This document shows positions 29,173-37,117 of a DNA stretch of 64,000 nucleotides, piece after piece. Source of the DNA: Streptomyces mayonensis (GTDB lineage: Bacteria; Actinomycetota; Actinomycetes; Streptomycetales; Streptomycetaceae); NCBI RefSeq assembly GCF_018982965.1, contig NZ_JACBYP010000005.1, forward strand, positions 1-64,000, read 5' to 3'. The translations under genes and the position numbers were made by a program. The notes under the pieces were generated by a model. That model made no database searches. It saw only the letters and a program-made list of their open reading frames with translations, and was not told where the DNA came from. How positions within the stretch are numbered: the first letter of the stretch is position 1; every line of letters starts with the position of its first letter.

Positions 29173-30318
29173 TCAGTCGGGGAACACGTGGTTTCCCCAC
29201 GCGATGGTGACCTTCGCGGGGCCGGTGTTGTTCACGTCGGCGGAGACGAGCGTGGCCCGGTCGGCGTTGAAGTAACTGTCGCCGCCGCGCCCGCCGCTGC
29301 CTCCGCCCCCGCCGGCTCCTCCGCCACCGCCTCCTCCGCCGCCGCCTGCTGCGTACGTGCCCGACCAACCTTGCCCGGAGCCTCCCCCACCACCTCCTCC
29401 ACCGCCCATGCCCGCAGGCCCTCCACTGCCACTGCTCCCGGTCCCGTGGCCACTGCCGTTCACACCGCCGCAGCCACCTTGCCCGCCGTAGCCGCCCTGT
29501 CCCCCGTGGCCGCCGTTGCCGCCGCGGTTGAATGGACCATCGCTGTACTTGGGCAGGCCCCCGCGGCCGCCGTTCTGTCCGGATCCGTATCCGCCGCTGT
29601 TTCCCTCCTGTCTCCCAGCATGACCGCCGGTACCGGCCTGGGACGGTGTCCCGCCCGTACCTCCGCCTCCGCCACCGCCTCCGTACTGCCAGGTGACGAG
29701 GTTGGTTCCCCAGCCCTCGGCTGCGTCGGCCCCGCTACTACCCGGGCTTCCGTCCGCAGCGCTCCCGCCCGGGCTGCCTGCGAACGTGCCGACGGCGGCG
29801 CCGGCGAGTCCGGCATCGCCTCCGACGCCTCCCCGTCCTCCGTCACCGCCCCACCCGCCCAGTCCGCCCTCGGCGTAGCGATTCGGAGTACCCGGCCCGC
29901 CGCGCGCGCCGGCTTCCCCGTTCTCCCCTCTGCCACCCGAACGCCCGGCGTCCCCGCCACTGCCCGCTCCCGCGATCAGTGTGTCGCCGCGAAAGATCTG
30001 TGCCGACGCACCCGACGCGCCCGACGCGCCGTCACGGGCCATACGGACGCGGATGACGTCTCCTGGACGGACGTGGAACAGGGCCCGGATCCCCGCGCCC
30101 CTGCCTCCGGTCGCCCCGTTGTCGGACCTGCCACCGGCGCCCTGGGCATGCATCGAGAGGATCGTGACGCCGGCAGGAACAGCGAACGTGTGGTCCATGG
30201 TCGTACCACTGTCGGTGAAGTCCAGATGGCCGGCCGGGTTGCGGATGCGCAGCTTGCCGTCGGCCCTGATGTCTCCCTTGGCATTGAGCCGCCCGCCCAC
30301 GGTGACCTTGCCCGTCAT
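29173..30318 (-). CDS. Glycine-rich fibre/adhesin-like protein
   Basis: A 381-aa protein with three parts. Residues 1-35 are a short strand-turn repeat (KVTVGGRLNAKGDIRADGKL). Residues about 43-120 resemble the glycine-rich-domain entry seen in phage fibres and secreted proteins: HTFAVPAGVTILSMHAQGAG followed by HVRPGDVIRVRMA. From about 115 to 350 it is extreme Gly-rich sequence (GGxGGxGG, runs of eight to ten Gly, few hydrophobics). The tail NNTGPAKVTIAWG closes a beta fold. Such sequence can pack as a polyglycine-II bundle, as in some phage adhesins; that is inference. There is no signal peptide. The ATG overlaps the 373-aa gene stop (ATGA). It is not a PE_PGRS protein, since no PE domain is present. 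Confidence 0.85.
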   Translation of the reverse strand: MTGKVTVGGRLNAKGDIRADGKLRIRNPAGHLDFTDSGTTMDHTFAVPAGVTILSMHAQGAGGRSDNGATGGRGAGIRALFHVRPGDVIRVRMARDGASGASGASAQIFRGDTLIAGAGSGGDAGRSGGRGENGEAGARGGPGTPNRYAEGGLGGWGGDGGRGGVGGDAGLAGAAVGTFAGSPGGSAADGSPGSSGADAAEGWGTNLVTWQYGGGGGGGGTGGTPSQAGTGGHAGRQEGNSGGYGSGQNGGRGGLPKYSDGPFNRGGNGGHGGQGGYGGQGGCGGVNGSGHGTGSSGSGGPAGMGGGGGGGGGSGQGWSGTYAAGGGGGGGGGGAGGGGGSGGRGGDSYFNADRATLVSADVNNTGPAKVTIAWGNHVFPD

Positions 30319-31436
30319 GAGAGCTGCCCCCGAAACGGCGTGCCCTTGGCGTCGCGGAACTGCGCGTCGGTGGTGATGTCGCCGGTCGAGGCGACAGCGC
30401 CGGTGACGTTCATGTCGGTGCCGACGGTGAGGTCCTTCTTCGCGACCACGGAGTCCCCGACCGTGAGGGTGCCCATTCCGCCGTACAGGGTGCCGGAGAC
30501 ATGGCATGCCTTGTCGACGACCACCGCACCCTCGATCCTGAGGTAGGGGGTTTTGTCGATGTTGTCCGGGCCGCTCGGCTTGATGCTCTTGACCGTCAGG
30601 CGGTCGATGGCCGGTTCTTCGACGGCGACCGCGGTCGAGAGGTGGTGGGTGATGGTCTCGCCGGAGCGCTTGAGCGTCACTCGGACACGGAAGTGCGTGT
30701 CGCGGGTGATACCGGTGACGGGGAGCTGCCATTTCTCCTGGCGGGTCAGCTGAACCGGGGGCTTGTCCCCGTAGTAGACGTCGCAGACGGCGTCCGGCGG
30801 TGCGGTCCACGTGAGGACGGTCTTCTGGTCCGGTTTGAGCAGAGTGGCAGGGGTGGAACGGGGATTGCCCTGGGCGTCGGCCTCGTAGAGGGCGAGGTCG
30901 CCGACCACGTCGGCGGTGAGGGCCTCGGCCGGCGGGAACTTGGCGACAGCAAGGCTGACATGGTGCTCCTCCCAGGTATCGCCCCTGTCGACGCTCACGG
31001 TCTCCTGGATGGCCAGCAGGGCCGTTCCCGCGCGCGCGTTGGTCCTGAAGTCCGTGATGCGAAGGAGGAGGCCATGGGTGGTGGGGGAAACCGGCTCACC
31101 GTTGACCGGGCGGACCGTGACCTTCGTGCCCTCCGCCGCCGGGAAGGCGGCCGTCTCGTCCTGGGGCAGGGCGAGGAGGACTCCGTCCTGGATCTCGTCG
31201 ACGGTCCACTGGTCGGCCGGTTCGGCGGTGACGGTGACCTGCTGGCGCGCGGGCACCAGGTGCTTGGGGAGGTCGCCGGCGGGGAGGACCACGCTGATCT
31301 GTTGGCACAGGACGTCTCGGGGCCCCGAGTTGGACACGACGACGTAGAGGTGAGCGGGCCGGTCGGTGGCCAGCGTGGCCGGGACCGTGGCCAGGCTGTA
31401 GGTCAGGCGGCTGGTGCCGTCGTGCTGGGCGCTCAT
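30315..31436 (-). CDS. Uncharacterised 373-aa protein with fibre-like C-terminus
   Basis: No full-length family is recognised. The N-terminal ~130 residues look like an immunoglobulin-like beta domain (PAHLYVVVSNSGPRDV). A second beta unit with TVLTWTAPPDAVCDVYYG, similar in style to fibronectin type III, follows near residues 200-270. The last ~90 residues are a strand-turn ladder (GTLTVGDSVVAKKDLTVGTD, then TGDITTDAQF) like the repeats of phage tail fibres. The Gly-rich protein encoded next starts with the same type of ladder. No signal peptide or membrane segment. The start follows GGAGGA and lies 30 bases after the 1157-aa gene. Confidence 0.83.
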   Translation of the reverse strand: MSAQHDGTSRLTYSLATVPATLATDRPAHLYVVVSNSGPRDVLCQQISVVLPAGDLPKHLVPARQQVTVTAEPADQWTVDEIQDGVLLALPQDETAAFPAAEGTKVTVRPVNGEPVSPTTHGLLLRITDFRTNARAGTALLAIQETVSVDRGDTWEEHHVSLAVAKFPPAEALTADVVGDLALYEADAQGNPRSTPATLLKPDQKTVLTWTAPPDAVCDVYYGDKPPVQLTRQEKWQLPVTGITRDTHFRVRVTLKRSGETITHHLSTAVAVEEPAIDRLTVKSIKPSGPDNIDKTPYLRIEGAVVVDKACHVSGTLYGGMGTLTVGDSVVAKKDLTVGTDMNVTGAVASTGDITTDAQFRDAKGTPFRGQLS

Positions 31437-31466
31437 GTGTGGCTGTTCCTCCGGCTTTCGCGGCGG

Positions 31467-34400
31467 TTACGGGGATGTGGTGTCGGCGGCCGGCGGGGGC
31501 GGGGGCGGGCCGGAGGAGGTGAGCAGGCCGGAACGCAGGACGGGGGCCCGGCCGGTCCAGCGCGGGCCGGTGCTCGCGGCCGAGGTCGCGAAGTGGGTCC
31601 AGGTGGCGCCGTCCGTGGCGCGCTCCGCCCAGGTCCACGTCTGGTCGTCGACGGTCCGTACCGGCAGGGCGACGGTGTCCTCCCGTGCGGTGGCCGCCGG
31701 AGTGAGCAGCGGTCCGCTGCGCAGGACGGTTCGCATACGGTCCAGTGGTCCGTCGGTGAAGCGGCGGGGGATCTCCAGTGTCGTGGTGGGCAGCAGGCCG
31801 GTGGTGGCGTGCACGGGGGCATGCGGGTCGGCCAGCAGCGTCAGGTGCTGAGGTGTTCCGGCCATGACGTGGAGGTGGGTTCCGTCCCCGATGGCGGCGA
31901 GTTGCGGATGGGTGCCGTCCGGTGCGGCCACGGTCCGCAGCACGCCGGGCTCGGTGTCGGTGAAGTAGCCCACCAGGCCGTCGCCGACGCGCTGTTGTTC
32001 GCCCAGGCGCACCGGCCAGGGGTAGTCGGTGAACTCCGGGCTCGGCGGCTCGGGGTCGAAGACGTGCTGCCAGCCGGGGTCGGTGGGCGGTGGCCCGTCC
32101 AGGTCCAGTCGGAGGCGGCAGCGGACGAGGGCCAGCGGGCGCCCGGCCAGTGCGGCCGAGGCCGAGGTGGCGCCCGCGGTGGGCAGGACGTCCGCCAGGG
32201 AGGTTTTGAGGATGTCCAGGGCGGCGGGCAGCGGGCTGTCCTCGGCGTCGACGCCCTGGAACCAGGTGATCAGCGCCCGCAGATGCGGTGAGGTGGCGGA
32301 CAGCGCGGGGACGCCGGCGGACTCGCGCGGCAGTGGTGTCCACACGGCCTCCGGGGCCGGCCTGCCGAGCCGGTAGGCCCGGCGCAGCAGGCCGAGGGCG
32401 GTGCCGTCGGGTTCGTAGACGGCGAGTGAGGCGTCGATCGGGTTGGGGACGATCCAGCCGGCGATCGGATTGCCGTCGCCCAGGGAAGCGGCCTGGTAGG
32501 TGCCGCGGGTGGCGTCCATGAGCTCGATCCCGAGGCGCGCGGCCTGCGGCAGGCGCGGCGGCAGTTGGACGACGTGTTCCGGGGTGGTGTCCAGGGCCTC
32601 GGGAACGTGCTGCGGGCGCAGGCGGTCGGCGACCACGGGGTGCCGGTGACCGCTCGTTCCGCCGGTGCCCGCGGGGGTGATGACGTCCAGGGAACGCCCG
32701 AAGGAGTCCACCAGGGTCAGGCGGAGGAAGCGGAACTGTCCTGCCCGCAGCTGCTGGAATCCGGAGGCCGGCCAGCCGGTGAGGTCGTCGGGCAGGGGGC
32801 CGGGGTCGGGGCTGGTGCGGTAGGCGTCGCCGATCAGTTCGGCCAGCTCCGGCGGTGCGCCCAGGGGCGGGACGCCCTGGCCGGGGTCCTGGCCGATGAG
32901 CATGTCGCGCAGTCCTGCCAGTGAGCTGGACAGGATGTCCCCTTGGTCCACCCGACAGGCCAGGGCCTCGCAGTGGGGGGCCAGTTCGGGGGCGTGGAGC
33001 GCGTACTGCCGGATCCGGCCTGCCAGGCTGCGCGGCAGGTGGTCGCTGAGCAGTGTCCGGCCGGTGTAGGTGCGCGCGGGCTCGGGCCTCGGGCCGGTGC
33101 AGGTGTAGTCGTCGCCGTCGAATTCCCACTGGCCGTGGGGCAGGGGGTGGTACTCGATCTTCCAGAGCAGGTGGAGCGGGTTCCACGGCTGTTCCCAGGG
33201 GTCGCCGCCGAAGGCCGGGGCGGTGCCGGTGCGCGGGGTCGGCACCGCCCCCGCGTCCGGTCGGCTGACCGCGCCCAGCACGACGGGGCAGTTCGGGTCG
33301 AGCAGGAACGCCTCGCGCAGCAGAGCGCGGGTGGAGCCCGGCATGACGGAGTGCTCGCCCGCGCCGAGGTCGAGGGTGTTGCACGCGAGGTCGCCCCGTT
33401 CGGCGTTCAGCCCGTCGGGGCTGCCGGGGTGGTGGACGGCGGTCACGGTCCGGTCGCCGAACCGGCAGGGCAGTGTGGTGTCGTCCGGGGCGGGCAGGGA
33501 GCCGGCGCCCTGCAGGACGACGGCGGGGTCCAACGCACGGTGGAAGGGGGCCGGGGCCACGCGCTTGAGGTCCCAGCCGTCGGGCAGGTGGCGCTGGGCG
33601 TACTGGCCGATGGACGCCGCCAGTTGTTCGGGTGTGTCGCCGCCGGGGATGCGGGCCCGGAGGCGTTCGGCCTCCTGACGGCGGGTGCGGACGCGAGCGG
33701 CGAGGCTGTCCGTGCGCCGGAGGTCGAGCTCCTGGGCCAGCCGCTCCCGGTAGCCGTCCGGCAGTACGGGCAGACCCTGGAGGCGCCACATGCCGTGCAG
33801 CCTCCGGCGCAGCCCGGCCAGCTCGCGCTCCGCCTCGTCGTAGGTGTGCTGCGCGGCGTTCAGGGCGGCCTCGGCCTCCCGGGCCTGCTGCTCGTCGTGG
33901 GGCGGTGCGGGCTCTTGCGCGGTGCTGGGCGGCACCGCGTGCCAGGCGTACGAGGTGGTGCCTTCGGCGAATCCGGCACCGAGCCGGATGTCCGCGAGGC
34001 GCTGCGTGTGGTCCGGCTCGTCCGCCCGGTCGAGCGTGCCGGACTGGAGCTGGTCGAGCAGTGCGGGGGCGAGGGTGAGGGCGGGGTCGGTGGCCGCCCT
34101 GTCGGCGGCCAGGGCGGTGAGCGCGGAGTCGGCACTGTCGGCGACGGCCACGGTCGGGTCGGGCCACTGTTCGTCGGTGGGGTCGTGGCGGCGCAGGACG
34201 CTGTGGACGCGGCCGGTGTAGACGGTGCGGGTGCCGGGGGGCGGGGGGCTGTCGGTCTGCCAGCCCAGGGAGGATTCCAGCGTTTCGCGTACCTGCGGGT
34301 CGGCGAGCGGGTCGTCGGAGTCCACCGCGTGCCAGCCGATGACCTGGTAGGCCAGGCGGTCGTACGGGTCGGGCAGGAGCGCCAGCGGGTCGTGGAAGGA

Positions 34401-34940
34401 GAAGACGTTCCGGCAGTGGGGCTGGAACGCGGCGAACGAGAGGGACCCGGGGCCGATCGCGGTCAGGAAGGTGGGCTGCCGCGCGGCGGTTTCCGTCCAC
34501 CGCGCGGCCTCGGTGTGGCGGCCGATCCTGGTGGGTGCGACCCGGCCCCGGCCGGGCCGCAGGTAGGGCGCGGTGCCCTTGCTGTTGTCTAGGAAGTCGC
34601 TCTCGACGACCCAGGCGGCGGTGGCGTACTCGCCGTCGGCTGTGCAGGCGTGCCGGACGACCAGCCAGCGGTTCGGGGCGGGCGGGAGCGTGACCTCGCC
34701 GCCGGGAGTGGTGGCCCGCCGGAGTGCCGCCGGAAGTTCCCAGTGCAGGTGCACACCGTCGTTCTTCGGGTCGGTGGCGAACTCCGTGTCGGTGCTGGCG
34801 TAGGGCGAGGGGTCCGGGGAGCGGCGGACGCTCAGGAGGCGGTAGTTGGGTGTCCAGCGGTGGAAGGAGTCCCGGCCGCGCACCTGGTCGTTGACGACCA
34901 GCGCCCGGAGCCTGACGGGAACCAGCAGGTCGGTGTTCAT
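31467..34940 (-). CDS. Uncharacterised 1157-aa protein with central coiled coil
   Basis: No named domain is recognised. The N-terminal third contains dense aromatic/His motifs (GVHLHWELPAALRR, FAAFQPHCRNVFSFHDPLA, RLAYQVIGWHAVDSDD). Residues about 350-432 form a long Arg/Glu/Ala/Leu coiled coil (AEAALNAAQHTYDEAERELA). The C-terminal two-thirds are beta-rich, with WNPLHLLWKIEYHPLPHGQW, and end in a Pro-rich tail. There is no signal peptide or membrane segment. ATG start with AAGGA six bases before it; the ATG overlaps the stop of the 726-aa gene (ATGA). The size and coiled coil suggest a structural or scaffold role; this is inference. Confidence 0.85.
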   Translation of the reverse strand: MNTDLLVPVRLRALVVNDQVRGRDSFHRWTPNYRLLSVRRSPDPSPYASTDTEFATDPKNDGVHLHWELPAALRRATTPGGEVTLPPAPNRWLVVRHACTADGEYATAAWVVESDFLDNSKGTAPYLRPGRGRVAPTRIGRHTEAARWTETAARQPTFLTAIGPGSLSFAAFQPHCRNVFSFHDPLALLPDPYDRLAYQVIGWHAVDSDDPLADPQVRETLESSLGWQTDSPPPPGTRTVYTGRVHSVLRRHDPTDEQWPDPTVAVADSADSALTALAADRAATDPALTLAPALLDQLQSGTLDRADEPDHTQRLADIRLGAGFAEGTTSYAWHAVPPSTAQEPAPPHDEQQAREAEAALNAAQHTYDEAERELAGLRRRLHGMWRLQGLPVLPDGYRERLAQELDLRRTDSLAARVRTRRQEAERLRARIPGGDTPEQLAASIGQYAQRHLPDGWDLKRVAPAPFHRALDPAVVLQGAGSLPAPDDTTLPCRFGDRTVTAVHHPGSPDGLNAERGDLACNTLDLGAGEHSVMPGSTRALLREAFLLDPNCPVVLGAVSRPDAGAVPTPRTGTAPAFGGDPWEQPWNPLHLLWKIEYHPLPHGQWEFDGDDYTCTGPRPEPARTYTGRTLLSDHLPRSLAGRIRQYALHAPELAPHCEALACRVDQGDILSSSLAGLRDMLIGQDPGQGVPPLGAPPELAELIGDAYRTSPDPGPLPDDLTGWPASGFQQLRAGQFRFLRLTLVDSFGRSLDVITPAGTGGTSGHRHPVVADRLRPQHVPEALDTTPEHVVQLPPRLPQAARLGIELMDATRGTYQAASLGDGNPIAGWIVPNPIDASLAVYEPDGTALGLLRRAYRLGRPAPEAVWTPLPRESAGVPALSATSPHLRALITWFQGVDAEDSPLPAALDILKTSLADVLPTAGATSASAALAGRPLALVRCRLRLDLDGPPPTDPGWQHVFDPEPPSPEFTDYPWPVRLGEQQRVGDGLVGYFTDTEPGVLRTVAAPDGTHPQLAAIGDGTHLHVMAGTPQHLTLLADPHAPVHATTGLLPTTTLEIPRRFTDGPLDRMRTVLRSGPLLTPAATAREDTVALPVRTVDDQTWTWAERATDGATWTHFATSAASTGPRWTGRAPVLRSGLLTSSGPPPPPPAADTTSP

Positions 34941-37117
34941 CGGGTTCCTTCGAAGGAGAGGGTGAGCCGCTGCGGGGCGCGCACCAGCTGCACGGCGAAC
35001 TCGGCGGGGGTGAGCGTCGTCCGGGGCGCGATCTCCGGCGCCAGTTCCCGGGCCAGGAGGGCCCCGAGGCGGCCGGCGTCCAGGATCCGCGCCCCGGCGG
35101 CAGTGGTGGTGATCGGCGCGGTGACCGCGCGGCCGTCCAGCGGCGTGCCGGTCCGGCCGGGGGTCAGGGTGCGCGGTGTCACCGTCGCGTTCCTCGTGCT
35201 GCCCACGCCGAAGTGCAGTCCCTGGGCGGGTTCGCTGAGGGTCAGGCGGTCGGGCATCCGGTCGAAGAGCATCAGCAGGACGTCGGCGCCCAGGGCCTCG
35301 CTGCGGATCACCTCGACCGGTGCGGTGTCGGCGGCGGCCTCGAAGATCAGGGCGGGCCAGCCCGGGACGAGGGCCGAGCGCAGCAGCAGGCCTGCAGTCG
35401 GAACGGGCCCGTGGGTGTCGAGCAGGCCGTCCAGTTCGGTATCGGTGGCGGCATCGGCGTCGCTGTGCCGGTCCAGGCTGCGCGCGCCGTCGAGCAGGGC
35501 GTCGAGCCAGCCGCGGTCGACGTGGAACAGGCGGAGACTCTCGGGTGGCAGCATCCGCTGGTCCGGTACCAGGCAGTCGAACGGCACCCCGCTGAGTGTG
35601 CGCAGCCGGTTCAGCCACTGGGCCGCCTCTCGCGCGTCCGGCGACGGCTCCTGCGGCGCGGAGAGGTCTCGCGGGGCGTCGGGGCGGTGGGTGGCAGGGG
35701 CCGTGGCCGGGGGGCGCGTCTCGTCCTCGGGGGCGCCGAGGGCCGTGGCCAGCGCGTCGAGGGTGCCACCGCGCAGCAGCTCCTCGAACAGCTCGCGCGG
35801 TGACCCGCCGGCCGTCGGTCCGGTGGGCAGGTCGCCGCCGTGGAGCTGCCGTTGGTACGTCGCGTACTGGCGGACGGTCGCCCGGCGCAGTCTGCCCCGG
35901 TGACGCAGGCGGACCAGGGTCGTGGCGAATCCGGGGTCGGCGAGGGCCAGGGCACGGCCGGTGTTCCAGGCGCAGGCGTAACCGGCGGCGAAGGTGCCGG
36001 TGCGTGGTTCGTGGAGCAGGAGGCCGTCGGCGTCGGGGAAGTGGCCGTCCGCCGGGCGGGGCAGCGCGGGCGCGACGCGGGGCAGGAACGGGCCGTTGTA
36101 CCAGGCCAGGGCGCGTTCTCCGGAGTCCGTGATGTGGGTCGTCGGGACGAGGCCCTGCTCCAGCAGGGAGCCCAGGTGCGGCGGCAGTCCGGTACCCGCG
36201 GCAGGGGGACGCAAGGGTGCGGCGCTGTGCTCGCCGTTGCCCTGGGCGAAGCGTTCGGCCAGCAGGCCGAAGCTTTCCCCGGCCCGGGGGCCGGAGGTGA
36301 AGGTCCAGCTGTGCAGCGACACCAGACGTACGGGCCTGCCGTCGGCCTGCGCCCCGGGCTCCCGGTGTCCCTCCAGCGAGACCAGGTGGGCCGCGTACCT
36401 GGCCTCCTTGGCTCCCGGCGCCTCGGTGGGGAAGCGCGTCGTGGTGACGACCGCGTACGCGGCCGGTGCGGTGTCCTGGCCCTGGGCGGGCGCCGCGTCC
36501 CGGCCGCCGGTGCGGGCGTGGGCGAGGAGTCCGAGGTCGTGCGTCTTCGGGAGGAGCTGTTCCAGCAGGTCCTCGGGTACGTCGATGACGTGGCAGGGGG
36601 TGTCGAGCAGGGCGGGACCCGCGCTGTCCCGGTCCAGGGCGGGTCCCTTGACCGCGGTGTCGCCGTCGAGGAGCGTTCTCACGGTCACCGAGTGGGTGGT
36701 GCCCAGGGCGTTGGGATCACCGGGCAGTTCGCCCTCGCCGAACAGCAGCAGCGCCAGCCAGGGAGCCTTGTCACGGCCCGGGACCTGGTCGGTGAAGGGC
36801 CTGCGCTGCCAGGGCAGGGCCGCCGTGTCGAGGGTGATGTGCGGGAGCAGGTCGTGGAAGGGGCCCTGGCTGTGGGGGGCCGGGTACACGGCGTGCACCC
36901 ATGAGGGGTCGAGACGGAACTGCGGGGCACGGACGTCGACGATCTGTTCCACCGTGCCGAGCCCGTCTTCCGGCAGCTGCGCGGAGGGCAGTCGCTGCTC
37001 GACGGTGATCAGGTAGCGGCCTGCCTCGATGCCGGGCTGCAGGCGATCGTCGAAACGGACGAGGTTCTCGTCGGGTGCGAGCTGCCCGGCCGGATGCGTG
37101 GTCATGAGGTCCTTCAC
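34937..37117 (-). CDS. Uncharacterised 726-aa protein
   Basis: No named domain is recognised. The N-terminus has a distinctive block: GIEAGRYLITVEQRL, then FRLDPSWVHAVYPAPHSQG, FHDLLPHITLDTAALPWQR and PWLALLLFGEGEL. The middle contains AWYNGPFLPR and GYACAWNTGRALALADP, and a charged helical region follows near residue 400. The C-terminal third is mixed. No signal peptide or membrane segment. The GTG shown overlaps the DUF6603-like gene stop (GTGA), but an ATG four codons later, with AAGGA in front, may be the true start. It is translationally coupled to genes on both sides. Confidence 0.83.
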   Translation of the reverse strand: MKDLMTTHPAGQLAPDENLVRFDDRLQPGIEAGRYLITVEQRLPSAQLPEDGLGTVEQIVDVRAPQFRLDPSWVHAVYPAPHSQGPFHDLLPHITLDTAALPWQRRPFTDQVPGRDKAPWLALLLFGEGELPGDPNALGTTHSVTVRTLLDGDTAVKGPALDRDSAGPALLDTPCHVIDVPEDLLEQLLPKTHDLGLLAHARTGGRDAAPAQGQDTAPAAYAVVTTTRFPTEAPGAKEARYAAHLVSLEGHREPGAQADGRPVRLVSLHSWTFTSGPRAGESFGLLAERFAQGNGEHSAAPLRPPAAGTGLPPHLGSLLEQGLVPTTHITDSGERALAWYNGPFLPRVAPALPRPADGHFPDADGLLLHEPRTGTFAAGYACAWNTGRALALADPGFATTLVRLRHRGRLRRATVRQYATYQRQLHGGDLPTGPTAGGSPRELFEELLRGGTLDALATALGAPEDETRPPATAPATHRPDAPRDLSAPQEPSPDAREAAQWLNRLRTLSGVPFDCLVPDQRMLPPESLRLFHVDRGWLDALLDGARSLDRHSDADAATDTELDGLLDTHGPVPTAGLLLRSALVPGWPALIFEAAADTAPVEVIRSEALGADVLLMLFDRMPDRLTLSEPAQGLHFGVGSTRNATVTPRTLTPGRTGTPLDGRAVTAPITTTAAGARILDAGRLGALLARELAPEIAPRTTLTPAEFAVQLVRAPQRLTLSFEGTR

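Noticed and set aside
29173-30318. Glycine-rich protein considered as a mycobacterial PE_PGRS protein
   Set aside because: There is no N-terminal PE domain, and the GGxGG pattern follows a different beta-domain entry.
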